Positions 1 through 12,095 are shown, counted from the stretch's first letter. The stretch is 64,000 bases of DNA from Stereocaulon alpinum (GCA_018257865.1 JAEUBA010000021.1:62001-126000); one strand, 5' to 3'. Notes: generated from the sequence alone by a model not told the origin. Numbers and translations are program-made.

Positions 1-98
1 GCATGTGTCTCCAGCCTCAGTCCAGGAAATAGTAAGTCAGCATCGTAGCTTGTCCGTTGCGCCAACACTCCCAGCACGTTCAACACCGTTATAAGGCC

Positions 99-418
99 CT
101 ACTTCTTCCCAGACTTCTTAATGCCTTGTTGTCCAGCATTCAGTGGTCCCTTTCCCTTGGCCTTCTCGGCCATCTCTTTATTCGCCTTCGCGTCTAGAAG
201 CACCGATCAGTTTCGATAATTACTGAAGGAAACTGGAAATGCGCACCAGCCCTCTGCTTCTCCTTGAATGCTATTTCATCTTCGTCCATCTCCTTTTTCT
301 CTTTCTTGGGGGCTTTGAGAGGCTTTGCCTTTCCACCTGGACAGCAAAGATGGTGGTTAGTCTAGGTATTGTTGAATATACTGGCGTGCTACGTACCTTC
401 CCTGCTGTTGCCACCCAT
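99..418 (-). CDS. TMA7: Translation machinery-associated protein 7 (TMA7)
   Basis: Small ribosome-associated protein of the TMA7 family, about 68 residues. Three exons on the minus strand: 397-418, 247-336 and 99-193, separated by GT-AG introns of 60 and 53 nt; the exons sum to 207 nt including the stop. The spliced protein starts MGGNSREGGKAKPLKAPK, continues through an acidic DEDEIAFKEKQ segment and ends GIKKSGKK. The GGKxKPLK start, the central FKEKQ and the IKKSGKK end are the hallmarks of the family, and the length matches. The rest is Lys-rich. It is divergent from the PRP4 kinase gene, with about 445 bp between the two starts. The gene is too fragmented to show as one long open frame, but all three exon joins keep frame. 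In yeast the family is linked to translation efficiency; the exact role here is inferred. Confidence 0.9.
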
Positions 419-863
419 TGCAATGGACTTCCCGCACGAGTTCACGTGGAGCGATATTCGGTACTGTGGTAGGAGTCCTGTAGGGATGTGAGATGTGAGA
501 ATGAGTACGAAGTCAAGGCAATGTCAGACGTGAAAAGCTCAGCCCCACAGCTAGTCCGCCCCGCGCTAGTAGCCGCCGTGCCGCCTTATCGTTGGAAACT
601 TTTACACTCCCAGCATCACTCTGTCATTCACTCCCGCATAAAATATTCATCGAGTTCTTCACTATCGAGAGCTTTGAGGGCACAAGCCTTCCCAGTGGGG
701 CGAATATCGGAGGGAGACATGCATCGATAGTGCTGGAAGGAGACATTACACCGGTTGGGCTTCTTACCAAAGCCTCACCACTATTGAGCACCAGTGGCTA
801 ATTCGAGATCAATCACAACCTACAGACTAGCATCGACTGCAGCTATCCTTGTCATATATTCAG
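419..863. promoter_or_regulatory. Shared intergenic region between TMA7 and the PRP4 kinase gene
   Basis: This 445-bp stretch separates two divergent start codons and should hold both promoters. Short open frames cross it but none resembles a protein. No sharply defined TATA element or operator is evident to me. Confidence 0.4.
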
Positions 864-3622
864 ATGGCTTCCCCTTCATCCTCACCCTCCGAGGGTGAGA
901 TAGTCGAGTCGGACTCAGAGAAGGCAACTACAGCGCCCACATCAAAGATAGGCACCAGCGTTGACCGTCCATTCAGAACTTGTGCATCAGTCTCTCGATC
1001 CCCTTCGCCTATCAGATCTCCGAGACGTCACAAGTCTCGCAGCGAATCTCGATCACCCTACCGAGAACCTCGCGGTGCGAAACGCTCACCTGACGACGAC
1101 CATTATGATCGCTCTCGGAACGATCCTCGACGTTTCAAAGTCCGCTATGAAGACTACCCTGCAAATGACAGATCAAGGCCGCATGATCCCTACAATGAAC
1201 CGGGTCGAACCGACCGGAGCTTAGCCCACGATCATCGAGATACAAATGTGCGCCAGGGAGAAGTACGGCCAAGGACGAGGAGCAGGTCTCCCAATCACTT
1301 GCGAACACAGCGATGGGATCATGATCGGCATTCGGGAAAGAATCGAGCTAGTCGAGCACACAAAGATCATTGGCGGGAGCAAAGCGGCAGGGGCTACAAT
1401 GAAAGCAGGCGCAAGCTTTCAAAAGAACAGTCAGTGAGCGATCGAGGTCATTCCTCAGTTGCTGCTGTACAAATTAAACATGACGCTGAATCCCGAAACA
1501 CTCAGGCACAGCATAGCACCGATTCTTTCCAGCGGTTAATTCCATCAACAGCTAAGTACGTCCTTCTGCGCCTGTAGTTGCAATTCGCTGACAAGTTGCA
1601 ACTAGCGGTGCGGTGGAATATACTACCAAGGCAGAGAGAGAAACGCTTCCCTCAACCACAGAGCCACTTGATGAGGCGGCCTTGATCGAAGAACGCCGCA
1701 AAAAGCGTGAAGCGATCAAAGCCAAGCATAGAGGCCAAGCAACGCCGCTGTTAGTACAAGCTTTGGCATTAGACAGCAATTCTGCACCACCGACACCAAA
1801 ATCATCCGCTGTAGAAGACGGGACACAGATACCTGGTAAGCTATGTTATCATCTCCCAGAAACTCCACTAATACGGTGTTGTAGCTTCTCCCCAGGAATC
1901 CCCTCCACCAGCGTCCAGAATACCGTCAGGCCAGGAGTCGCCTACTGACTTTGTAGTCCTCAAAGACACGGACCTCGCTAATGGCAGTGCGGCAGCGACC
2001 GGGCCGACGCAAGAAGATGAGCCCTCTGCAGCCGACTACGATCCTACAATGGATATGCAGGAAGACAAGATACGCCATGAGCATCACCATCGAAAGGATG
2101 AGGTGTCTTCGGGGGCTTATGATGAGACCGTGATGAAGGATCAAGATGTTCTGATTCCTAACGCTAAGCCTACCGAGTCTGTTGAGGAAAAGTCAAACGA
2201 TGGATTCGACATGTTCGCCGATGGGGATGATGACATGTTTGCGGATGTAAATGTCGAAACGGAGAAGCCGGAGAGCAACGCCACCAAAGCTGTACCCGTC
2301 CCGCAAGCTAAAGCGCTCGATATGAGCATGCTGGACGACTGGGATGATCCAGAGGGCTACTACAAAGTCATACTGGGCGAGCTACTCGATAACCGGTATC
2401 ACGTTCAATCCAACCTTGGTAAGGGCATGTTTTCTGGAGTTGTACGTGCAACGGACCAAACGACAAAGCGTCTAGTTGCTATCAAGCTTATCAGGAATAA
2501 CGAGACAATGTAAGATTATCTAGTATTGTTTGCAACATTTGCTGGTGCTGACATCATCGCAGGAAGAAGGCTGGCCTTAAGGAGATAGAGATCTTGCAGA
2601 AATTGTCGAGCGCTGATCCGGAAGACAAGAAGCACATAATGCGACTTGAACGATACTTCGAGCACAAGGGTCATCTCTGTATGGTATTTGAGAACATGAG
2701 GTAAGACGTGGTATGAAAGAATTGTAAGCTAGATGCTAATCCTTGAAAGCATCAATCTTCGCGAAGTCCTGAAGAAGTTTGGGAGAGATGTTGGCATCAA
2801 CCTGAAGGCAGTCCGAGCGTATGCACAACAGATGTTCTTAGGTTTAAGTCTGTTACGGAAATGCAACATCTTGCATGCGGATCTCAAGCCGGACAATGTC
2901 CTTGTGTGTGCCTCTGTCCATTACGAATTTGCTTCGGACAAACTGACTGGTCAAAGGTGAATGAATCTCGCAACGTGCTGAAAATATGTGATCTTGGCTC
3001 TGCGTCAGACGCATCCGAAAACGAAATCACCCAGTACCTCGTCAGTCGCTTCTACAGAGCCCCAGAAATTAGTAAGCATTTACTGGGCCAGTTCCCAAAT
3101 TGGTATACTTATCGTGAGTGCAGTCCTTGGAATGCCTTACGACTTTGGAATTGACGTATGGTCAATTGGGTGTACACTGTTCGAACTTTACACTGGGAAG
3201 ATCTTATTCACAGGCCGAAGCAACAACCAGATGCTCCGCGCTATCATGGAATGCCGAGGCAAGTTCAGCCATAAGATACTACGGAAAGCTCAATTCGCCG
3301 GCTTCCACTTCGATGATTTGCTAAATTTCAGGAGCGTGGAGAAAGACAAGCTGACAGGAAAGGTGGGCGTCCATACCTCGGAGTCCCTGGCCATATAGCT
3401 GACTATTCTACGTAGGATGTTGTTCGAATCTTGAACTTCACCAAGCCGATTCGGGATCTGAAGACGAGGCTGATGGCTAATGTGAAAGGGATGGCGGATG
3501 CCGAGCTCAAAGAGCTTAACTTGTTTGTGGACCTCTTGGAACGCTGCCTGAACCTAAACCCAGAGAAAAGATGCACGCCTACGGAAGCGCTAAAGCATCC
3601 GTTCATCTTGAGGACAAAGTAG
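864..3622 (+). CDS. prp4: Serine/threonine-protein kinase PRP4 (spliceosomal)
   Basis: Dual-specificity-like kinase that phosphorylates pre-mRNA splicing factors; nuclear. Eight exons: 864-1555, 1606-1835, 1885-2509, 2563-2700, 2750-2903, 2957-3071, 3124-3362 and 3416-3622; all joins keep frame and give 799 residues. The start is the ATG at 864; the frame extends a few codons upstream but has no ATG there. Residues 1 to about 210 are an Arg/Ser-rich region with many RS and SP dipeptides, followed by an acidic linker. The kinase domain is about 475-799: glycine loop LGKGMFSG from 485, VAIK lysine, catalytic HADLKPDN at 604-611, DLG at 625-627 in place of the usual DFG, then SRFYRAPE and IDVWSIGCTLFELYTGK. 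The HADLKPDN loop and the SRFYRAPE segment are typical of PRP4 rather than of MAP kinases. The fifth intron (2904-2956) has a weaker GTGTGT donor but a good CTGAC branch site. Confidence 0.93.
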
Positions 3623-4321
3623 AATTGTATGAATAGACTTCCATAAAACACTTCGGAAGGTACACATCGTGGGCATGGCTTGCGCTTGCTCGCAAGGTAT
3701 AGATAGATTTGATGGCTATACTCTAGGGTACACAATTTACACTAGACTTGTGACGGGAATGATGGCTTGTAGGAGGAAAGCCAAATGGCCTCGTCGTGCA
3801 AAGCTACACCTGTTTCCACTATTCGATCCACCGTCCATGTGCGCCCTCCGCGCCTAGAACCTTCCTGGAACCTGCTCCCAAGCCTTTGCCTTTGCTTTCC
3901 GTCACTGCTCTTGGTGTAACCCTTCCTAGCTTTATTGATATTAGCCCCAGCAGCCACTTTTACTTGAGATAAAACACCTCGGCTGAGCCTGCGAAATCCA
4001 AAGAATGCCGGCAGGGTTGAACTTCATTAGTGTTGCTCGAGACTAAGTGATTGCTGTGACGCATGGGGGTTTCGTGTCCTGACGTTTGACCATTGAATTC
4101 CGGGTCTGTATCTTCATCGTTCACTCAGTGCTTGAAAAAGGGCGCGTAGAGTGAGAATATGTGGGAATATCAACCCGGCTAAGGCGCAGGGAGACATGGT
4201 ATTGGCTCTGTGAAAGTCGCTGTATGCATCGTATCGACGTTCACCTGGGGTCAGTTTGCTAGGATTCCACTGCATGAGAATTGATTTACATGTCTTGCAC
4301 GCAAATAATACCATTTGGATA
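3623..4321. other. Intergenic, convergent gene ends
   Basis: About 700 bp between the stop of the PRP4 kinase gene and the stop of the NLR-like gene; it should hold both 3' untranslated regions. A minus-strand open frame of about 70 codons (3742-3957) has no ATG and no recognisable similarity. I see no RNA gene or repeat here. Confidence 0.4.
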
Positions 4322-7300
4322 CTAAGCAGGCTTCTCTCCAATTACAGAATTCAAGATTCTTCCTGCCACTATCGCACCATACTTACCAAGCAAGTACCGA
4401 ATGCGCCTCTGCGTAATCTCTGCTGCTGTGTCCTCGGGTATTTCTGGTTCATACTTTAACCCCCTGACATCAGCCCCCTCATCAAGCAAGAATTGTACGA
4501 TCGAAACGTGATCAGCATCTGCAGCAAATTTGAGTGCCGTTTTCCCTTCATTATCCAAGATATTCAAATTGGCACTGGGACGCCATGAACACAGTAACTG
4601 CGCAACGTCGACATGACCAGCAGCCGCTGCTAGCATAAGAGCAGTCTTTCCATCACTGGAGACTGCTTCAACATCCACTTTGTGACAGAGCAACTTCTCA
4701 CATACATACGTCAACCCAGCTGATGCAGCATACATCAAAGGCGTCCGCGCAGATCCAGCTTTTCGATCATGGGCTTTTGCATCGGCACCTTTTTCCAATA
4801 GAGCAAGCGAAATCCCGGAATGTCCGTTTTGTAAAGCAAGGTGTAGAGGGGTAAAGCCTTCGACGTTGAAGTGATTTGGTTCTAGCCCTTGATCGATGAA
4901 GAGCACAGTGTGCTCATAAGCGCCTATCCGCGCGGCTTCGTGGAGGACAGTGTTTGCTTGGAGATCATAGGCAGAGCCGTCGATACCGTTGAAAAGCAAC
5001 AAGTCTGCTCCATCGGTGTCCGATACCTTGATGGACTCGAAGAGTGCGTTACGCTGAAGATTGTCGCGGGTCTGGATATTAGCACCATAATCGATTAACA
5101 AAGCTGCGACGTCTCTGTGGCCGTGTCTGATGGCTTGGTGAAGGAAGATAAGGTCGCTTGGAGAGCGATCTGGACAGGAAGGGTGAACGCTGGCATCTAG
5201 GAGTACTCGGACGATATCACTGTAGTCGCGGCAGATAGCAACCATTAGGGCGGATTTCTCATTCCGCTCAACCTTGGGGGTGAAGTTGACATGCTGCAAT
5301 CTCTCAATGATATCAACATGTCCAGCCTCGACGGCGTCACATAGTGCTTGCCCAAACTCTAAGGAAACCGTCTCGTCGTGACCGCTCCGTGCAACTCGCA
5401 AGGCGTGAGGGGCTGGAGCCTCGGAATGCGAAGGATCCCCACATGCTAGCAAGGTGGATATTATCTTGCTGTGGCCGTGTCTGGCGGCGTAGTAGAATGG
5501 TGACTTCCCTTGGTAATCACATAGCCAGGGCTGTGAGCCAGCTGCAAGCAAGACGTCCACAAGGTCTTCCCATCCAGCCCGGGCAGCTTCGTGCAATGCT
5601 GATTTGCCGTTCGAGTCCACTTCTAAGGCTGCCTTCGGATTTGTGCGGAGGATACCTCTCGCAATCTTAGTGAGTCCATGGCACGTTGCCACCTGTAGAC
5701 TGGACATGCTTCTAATATGATCCGTAATGACTGGAGCATCTGGGCACCTTGGGTCACGATCGCAGACTTGGATTGAGCACTCAAGATTTGTTCGCCTTTC
5801 CAACAATCGCACGACTTTTGCGATGGGGTCCCGTGCCTGCTGAGGAAGCGGAAAAGTCTGCTGCACATGGTATCCTGGGAGTGATAAAGTCTGCCGGATA
5901 TGATGGCCCCAGTAATGTGAAGCATAATCTAGAAAGGGATACTCTTTCAGGCGTCTAACGAGCGCGTCCGCTGTATCACAAGACCCTGAAGAGAAAGTGT
6001 CTAGTGAGAGATAAGCCAGAGTGATGTCTGCAAACATATATTTCACCTTCGTTGAGAACAACTTGTCCCATTGTGTTTGCATATACTGTGCTACATCGTA
6101 ATGCGCCATGGCAATGATTCTTGTTGTTGGATCGATTGTCACCAGGCCTTCACAACACTGAATGATGGTTAGAGGATGCGGTATGTCATCCTGAGCAAGC
6201 TGCTGAGGGTCGTCATCGTGCTGCAGAGCGTGGTAAATACCCAGGGCATGGCTCAAAGCTTCAGCAATCATAGGGACCCTAGCAGACGTAATTAGGGCCA
6301 ATGTCCGGGTTGCGAGTAGCGCTCTAGGTTGTGATTGCCTATTGATCATATCCATAGCGAGCTGAACTATGCCATCAATGCCGTCAGGAATGCTTGCAAG
6401 CGCCTTCTTGATATCCGACAGGGTGGTCTGATCGAGGATGCGTCGAACGAGTAGCTTTGCCCAGTGGAATCTTTGATTGTTCATCAGCTTATATGTAAAG
6501 ACTACAAAAGGATATGTGTTATGAAGATCATAGACTCACTTGCCATGGGCGTGGGAGGTAATGTTCTCTATGACAGTCTCTCTGAGGGCTGGTTCGCAGA
6601 ATAGTCTATCAGCTGCTTTGCCCTCGTCGAAGTTATCGTTCACTGATCCGCATAGCAATTCATCCGTTGCTTCATTGTCCTCGAGAGCAGCGTCTACGAA
6701 CTTGTTGACATCACGAGCGACATCACGCTCTTCGACCGAGACTTGGGTGCAGTCCTCTAATGCTCTGAATGAGACATTCAGATCGTCCCGGCTTGTCACT
6801 AGACATTTCCAGGATGTCTTTTTAAGGCTTCGGAAAACCTTTTCGAGTTCGTTCTGCTCGTGCAATCTGATACCATCCAGGCCGTCCAGTACAAAAATGA
6901 CTGATTTACTGATCTCTCGTGATGTCTCTTTTAGTGCTCCGAGCAAAGCTTTGAACTTCGGTCCGTGGTCAGATTTGCCTTTTGATTGCTCGTAGAAGTA
7001 TTTCAAGCATCTGGGAACAACTTGAAAATGTACACAGAGCTGCCTGAGTAAGCTCGCAGCAACGTCAGAGGCTGAACATTGAGGCGCAGTGCGCACGTAG
7101 AAGTAAGCCACCAATTCGTAATCGAGCTGATTACGAAGCTTGTCGATTATGCTAGACCTGTGGTAGGCTTAGCAGTCGCTTCCCAAAGACGATCTACCCG
7201 GGCTTACGCAAACATCGTCTTTCCAACACCTGGCTCTCCTCGGCAGCAGAATATGCTCTCGCTGCCCGTAGATAGCTGGCTCTTATGCCATGACTGGAAT

Positions 7301-7940
7301 TTGGCGGAGTCCAGAAGCCATTGGTAGGCCGATACACGCTCCTCTTGAAGCTGTGTGTGAAAGCTCTCCTGCGAATTGGGTGCTCCGATGCAAGCAAAAA
7401 CTTGATGAACATATGTTTCTGAGGTTGCTGGTACAGGTAATGCAGACCTGGGAAGCCGGGGAGCCATGAACTTGTTGGCTTGATGACATGTTACATCACT
7501 AGTGTGCAATGTGTTGCAAATATTAGCCCGATCAAGCTCATTAGACGATCTGCTCGAGCACTGATATATTTTCCATACCCCAGAGATGACCTTCGGTCTT
7601 GAAGCTCCCGGACTGTACGTTTGATATTCTTGACCATGTCCCAAGCATGCAACATAATCCTCTGAGCTTGTTTCATATCGTTTTGACAACGAGGGCATCT
7701 GCATAACTTGCCCTCATCTCGATCAATTTCAAGCAGCTCTTTCAGCCACTGTTCGATGATTTCGAGCGGGGCTGATACTTCATCCAGTTCTGAACGCGTC
7801 CATGTTGTGCGAAGGCTACTGTTAAGCTCTTGGAGAATTTCCGAAGCAAATCTGGAGGCGAAGTTGACAAGCTGTTGCAGCGCGATCTCAAGGCTTTCCA
7901 CAGGCCCAGAGGCCGTACAGATCACCGAAGCGGGCTCCAT
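4322..7940 (-). CDS. NACHT-ankyrin NLR-like protein
   Basis: STAND-type intracellular receptor of the fungal NLR-like class, proposed to act in non-self recognition or programmed cell death (inference from the family). Four exons: 7579-7940, 7208-7498, 6540-7157 and 4322-6470; all joins keep frame, giving 1139 residues. Residues 1-190 form an N-terminal region I cannot assign; it holds a CxCxxC cluster (Cys80, 82, 85). The NACHT domain follows: P-loop GEPGVGKT at 208-215, Walker B VIFVLDGLDG at 304-313, then an SRDD sensor-like segment and the winged-helix-like block starting HGKFHWAKLL at the exon 3-4 join. About 700-1120 is a run of roughly ten ankyrin repeats (GKSALHEAARAG, EGFTPLHLALQNGH, DGKTALMLAAAAGH). 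A consensus donor GGTAAGTATG lies 60 nt before the stop, so a short extra terminal exon is possible. The first intron (80 nt, CACACTAG acceptor) is the least certain join. Confidence 0.85.
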
Positions 7941-9265
7941 TTGTGGTCTTGCTGTGTACTTTCGAGACTGATGAAACCACAGTGAGAGAGTAAGCCGACA
8001 AAAGTCAACCAGTATAGCTAGGGCTGTCGGTGTTCGAATGAGTGATGAAGACTGGGAAGAGCCTGGCTCCTCCGGTGCTTATGTTCTGGCTCCGAGTATT
8101 GCCAGCTGCTAGCTCCTTGCCACTGTTTGGTAGTCCACTTGGACCCCATCGCTCCAAATGGGTACACAAAGCCGGTACGGCCGTATGATCTTTTCGCTCT
8201 TGTAGCCCTGAGACAGAGGATTTGACTAGCTAAGGATAGTCTTCTCCGTGGTAAGGTCTTCGAGCAGCAATCATTCGATCCGTTTGTAGAACATAGCTGA
8301 AACAATGTGAAACCATGTTCCTCCGAACATTGTTGATTCTCGGAATGGTCTAGGAGACAGGCCGTTACTTGAGCTGTGGACAATGACCAGGCCTGACTTA
8401 TCGCCATTATGTTGCGTATTCACTTTATGAAAGCATCACCAGATCTTCAATTCTAAGATCCCTCGCATCGTACTTTAGCCTATTGGGAAAGGCTCGTCAG
8501 AGTCCTTCAACCTTGCCAGTCTCTTGTGCCCTGTAAGTCCCACGCCCAACGCTTTTGCTCTCGCGAAGCTATGCTTGCTTAATTTTACCACATTCTCAGA
8601 AGTCGACAGACTTACAGAGGGTTGGGTTCACCAGAGTCAAACGGTCCTACAAGAAACTTACCCCTTCAGCAAGTTGGCTGATCTTACAGGTCCTCTAAAC
8701 TTAGTGAAACAGGGCGCAGCTGAGAAGGACTAAGAACTGGTACGGCCGTATCACTACTCCCAACCATCTTACGGCCAATAAGGTCGCTACTATTGTAACT
8801 ATCTCACTCGTTCCAGGGTTCCAGCAACTGTTGCCTTATCGTACCTCGTGATGAAAGTCCAAAGGATCTGTAAAGCAACCTTGCAAGTCATCCTGACCCA
8901 GTGCAAAGTTCAGGGAGGGACAATCTGTACAAGTCGTATGAATATTGAACACCTGGCTTTCCTCTATGGTACGCTGGCGACCGTCCCAGGATCTGATTTG
9001 GCAAGTAATAGCGGCAGAGCCTGACGAGAGATAGTGAAGCAGCTAGCGATGTATTGACACAGGAGGGAGGCCCGCAAAATGATGCCCCAAGCGAATGGAA
9101 GCATCATCTGAATCTCGCATGCGGCTAAGATAGTGGGATCGTAGTAAAGTGCGAGTCTTCGATATCACATTCTTCTGTACAAGTATGGCCGCCGGAAAGG
9201 AATAAGCATTGAATGACATGCCTCTTCTTCCATTCGGACGATAACATGCTCCTGTTACCGAAGAC
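7941..9265. other. Gene-poor spacer with two copies of a 13-bp palindromic motif
   Basis: 1.3 kb upstream of the NLR-like gene and downstream of the GFA-domain gene. Open frames here (for example 8018-8407 minus) lack recognisable protein character. The 13-mer ggtacggccgtat, with the perfect palindrome tacggccgta inside it, occurs at 8174-8186 and again at 8739-8751. It may contain the NLR-like gene promoter. Confidence 0.4.
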
Positions 9266-9781
9266 TCATGACCCACCAACATCGTCTCGTCGTGGGCTTC
9301 CCTTTGCCACCCATTCCTCCATTCTCCTCTGAAAGGTTTCATCAAATTCTTCATGTCTTACTATGCCATCATCTGGGACAACCCACCATGCAGCCTTCTC
9401 TTTCAAGAAAATATGCTCGTCTGGCTTACCGACTTCCCCAAGCAAACTCTCATTGTCCACAGTCCCCATGGCGACATGCGTTACGTCAGGGCGGCAATGA
9501 TATTTCATAAATAAAGTGGACCCGCAGTCTCCGCAGAAGCCTCGAAATGCTATAGCTGAGGATGTAGTCATGATTGGCGGCTCCGTTCGAGATGTGGGAC
9601 TGTGCCACAGGAGCGCTGTGTTTTGGAAGTCGCCGAATGCAATGAATAAACTTCCGGAGCATTTGCGACATTCTCTGCAGTGGCAGAGACTAATTGCCAT
9701 GGGGAGCGTGCTGCTGGTGAATTTGACCTGCCCACACTTGCAGCTGCCGCTTAGGACGGTGGGTGGTGAGGACTGGGCCAT
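9266..9781 (-). CDS. GFA/CENP-V zinc-domain protein
   Basis: Single-exon 171-residue protein of the GFA family, named after glutathione-dependent formaldehyde-activating enzyme and also covering CENP-V-like proteins. It is a small zinc-binding beta fold, probably cytosolic. Zinc ligands are visible: Cys14 and Cys16 in GSCKCGQV, Cys33, Cys35, Cys38 and Cys41 in CHCRECRKCSG, and Cys83 and Cys86 in FCGDCGS. This is the full GFA pattern and the length is normal for the family. The ATG at 9781 is the first in frame and the reading starts directly before the domain. Fungi carry many paralogues with unknown substrates, so a role in formaldehyde detoxification should not be assumed. It is flanked by gene-poor DNA on both sides and has no obvious functional partner nearby. 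Confidence 0.9.
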   Translation of the reverse strand: MAQSSPPTVLSGSCKCGQVKFTSSTLPMAISLCHCRECRKCSGSLFIAFGDFQNTALLWHSPTSRTEPPIMTTSSAIAFRGFCGDCGSTLFMKYHCRPDVTHVAMGTVDNESLLGEVGKPDEHIFLKEKAAWWVVPDDGIVRHEEFDETFQRRMEEWVAKGSPRRDDVGGS

Positions 9782-12095
9782 TGCTACCTAGACACAATCT
9801 AAACGATTCCCTCCGTTCCTTGCTTAGTATGTAGGATGACCCGGAATTTCAATAAGAATTGAACTGCTTGCAAATCAATGTTTCCGAGTGTGACATAGTA
9901 GAACGGATTGCTATTGAACTGATGTCATGGCGGAGCTTGTTCCGGAACGTATCGAACACAACCACCCTAAACTAGCGCTGTCATCTATACTTTCTATTCG
10001 TCGACCCCCATTTTCGCCGTATCATGCGCAGAATAGACTTATTGTCGGCCAGGAGAGAGGTATGTGTAAGACTGTCTCGACTCCCGTACCATTTTCCTTG
10101 CACGAAACATGCCCTACACATGTCTGCCACCTATAGCATGAAATTTGTCAGGGTGTATAGCAAGGTAGTGTCAATCTCTATTCCAAACCTTGCATGAAAG
10201 CAACTCCCTCATCCTACCCTTGTCTAGATCTGGTGAAGAAGGATTGGTCATCAGACACTTGTACAAATATGATTATTCTATGCTGTGTGACCTGAATCTT
10301 GTTCTTTTGCCTCTCTCGCACTTAAGCAGTGCGATGGCATCTTGGAAGAACCTTCATTCACATGAGGTAGCCTCGTGATCTTTCTACTTAGCGGCCAAAA
10401 TGCTGTATTGCCAGGCGCTCACGATATTAACACTTCCTTTGGTGTGAAGGAAATGTAGCAGGAATGTGCTTGCGATTTGGAGATACACATTACCAGGACC
10501 AATACTGCGACTAGTCGCTCGGGATTTGTGTCCTGTTTTTCTACTTATTGGACTAACTTGCAATCGTTCTCGTACATGTGGCTCAGAGGGGGAAAATTGT
10601 TCTTCCATGTTCATGTCCTTCAAAATTGTGGGACGGGAATCAAGTAAAAGCACACAAAATCGAGTATACTCAAGCTACAGACCTAAGGGGAAAGTGTTTT
10701 CTGACCATCGACTCGACACGCCTCATGATACTGGGCTCCTTTCCATACAAATACTCTTCGCTAAAGCCTTATCTGGGTTATTGTGGGCTGATGCAGCATC
10801 GTTGGGATCTCGCGATGTTGCAATCTCTCATTGACGGTGCTCTCACCATATGCCTCACCTCTGACTCTCCCTCCCCAGCGAATCAGGTTGTCTGCCATGC
10901 TTCTCCTTGGCTTTTCCGCCAGAAGCCCAAGGGTACGAAACCACCTTCTTCCGTTACCAATTATGGCTCCATTACTACCGGTGGAGGCTCGTAGGAAATA
11001 CTGTGGCTGTCACTTAGTCACGGAATACCACGATATCCCACGGCGGTTGAGATGGTGAGAGCCTAGGCACTTATGTAATAATGCAACGGTAGTCTGACAA
11101 TCGTCAGGGCTGTGTCATTGCTTCGTCAACATCATCAAATACTGATCACACATGTCTCAGCTCTTTGTGTAAAACAAAATCTGCAAGACCACGGAAGGCG
11201 AAAGGTCAAGCATGTTTTCCTCGAGCCTATCTAGCCGAATTTCTAAAAGCAAGATCTTCGTGCTTTTAGGGGATACAGATAGGGTCGGCGTCGCAGATGA
11301 AGCTTTTGAATATTGAAAGGTCAATGCATATTGGATTACTCCGACATCGAAAAATTTCCTCGAGGAGATAGCTTCCTAGTGACAAGTAGTAATCTGATCG
11401 TTAGGCACATTGTGAACATATGATGACTTGAATCGACTGGAAAGCTGATGTATCACATCTCAAAACAGTGCAGAGCAGCGGGCAGATGATAGTAGGAAAT
11501 GAAATTGAATGCCAGATTCACATATCCTGAGTACCACCTCACTATTAGGCTCCACATTCCTAGTCTTTTGTCTTCCACCATCTTGGTACTCCTTTCACTA
11601 CTCGACTGCCGTTTGAGCGGTCTGAAAATCCGACCATCTGACATTTCCGCCACAGGAGTAGCCTCGTCAACATCACGCCTAAAGACGCTCCATCTGTTGG
11701 AAAACCCTAACCAGATTACTATGGCTGCTACATGCTGAATAGGCACCAGATAGACTGCCTCCAAGCTTAGCCATTAGTAGTCGGGCTCCATGTACTCTGT
11801 AGGTGGTACGTCAAAAACAACAAAATCCTATGTCAATCTGGGCGTAGGGCCCCCATAACAGGTCCCCGAAGGGAGCCCCTAGAGTGAGGTCAGTACTTAG
11901 ATTAGGGATTCTCTGGGACCGCTCCGGGGCCCATGCTACCGGAGCCTTCTAGGGTAGCATGGATATGCATTGTTCTTGACGTAAGCGGCACCTAGGTAGT
12001 AGGTATAATATTTCACTGGTATCATAGCATAATCCTTAGCTGAAGCTTGCCTTTTTTAACCCTTTCTCCTTGTTTGAGATCTCTTGATATAGTAC
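9782..12095. other. Gene-poor region with hairpin and mobile-DNA-like sequence
   Basis: About 2.3 kb without a supportable gene. Several open frames of 60-140 codons on both strands show no recognisable domain. The right third (about 11780-12060) changes in character: GC-rich blocks alternate with AT-rich ones, phrases such as cacctaggtagtaggtataa appear, and a perfect 10-bp inverted repeat lies at 11931-11962. This looks like degraded mobile DNA next to the truncated transporter pseudogene, but I cannot name a family. Confidence 0.35.
11931..11962. repeat. Perfect 10-bp inverted repeat (hairpin)
   Basis: The arm ccatgctacc (11931-11940) and its exact reverse complement ggtagcatgg (11953-11962) flank a 12-nt loop. 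It lies about 130 bp beyond the point where recognisable ABC transporter homology stops, so it could be part of the element that removed the rest of that gene. Function unknown. Confidence 0.7.

Noticed and set aside
8018..8407. 129-codon open frame on the minus strand
   Set aside because: Low-complexity, Ser/Cys/His-rich composition with no domain, in a region with no supporting splice signals or homology.
10578..10994. 138-codon open frame on the plus strand
   Set aside because: No ATG in a sensible context, no domain, and overlapping frames of similar length on both strands; likely chance.
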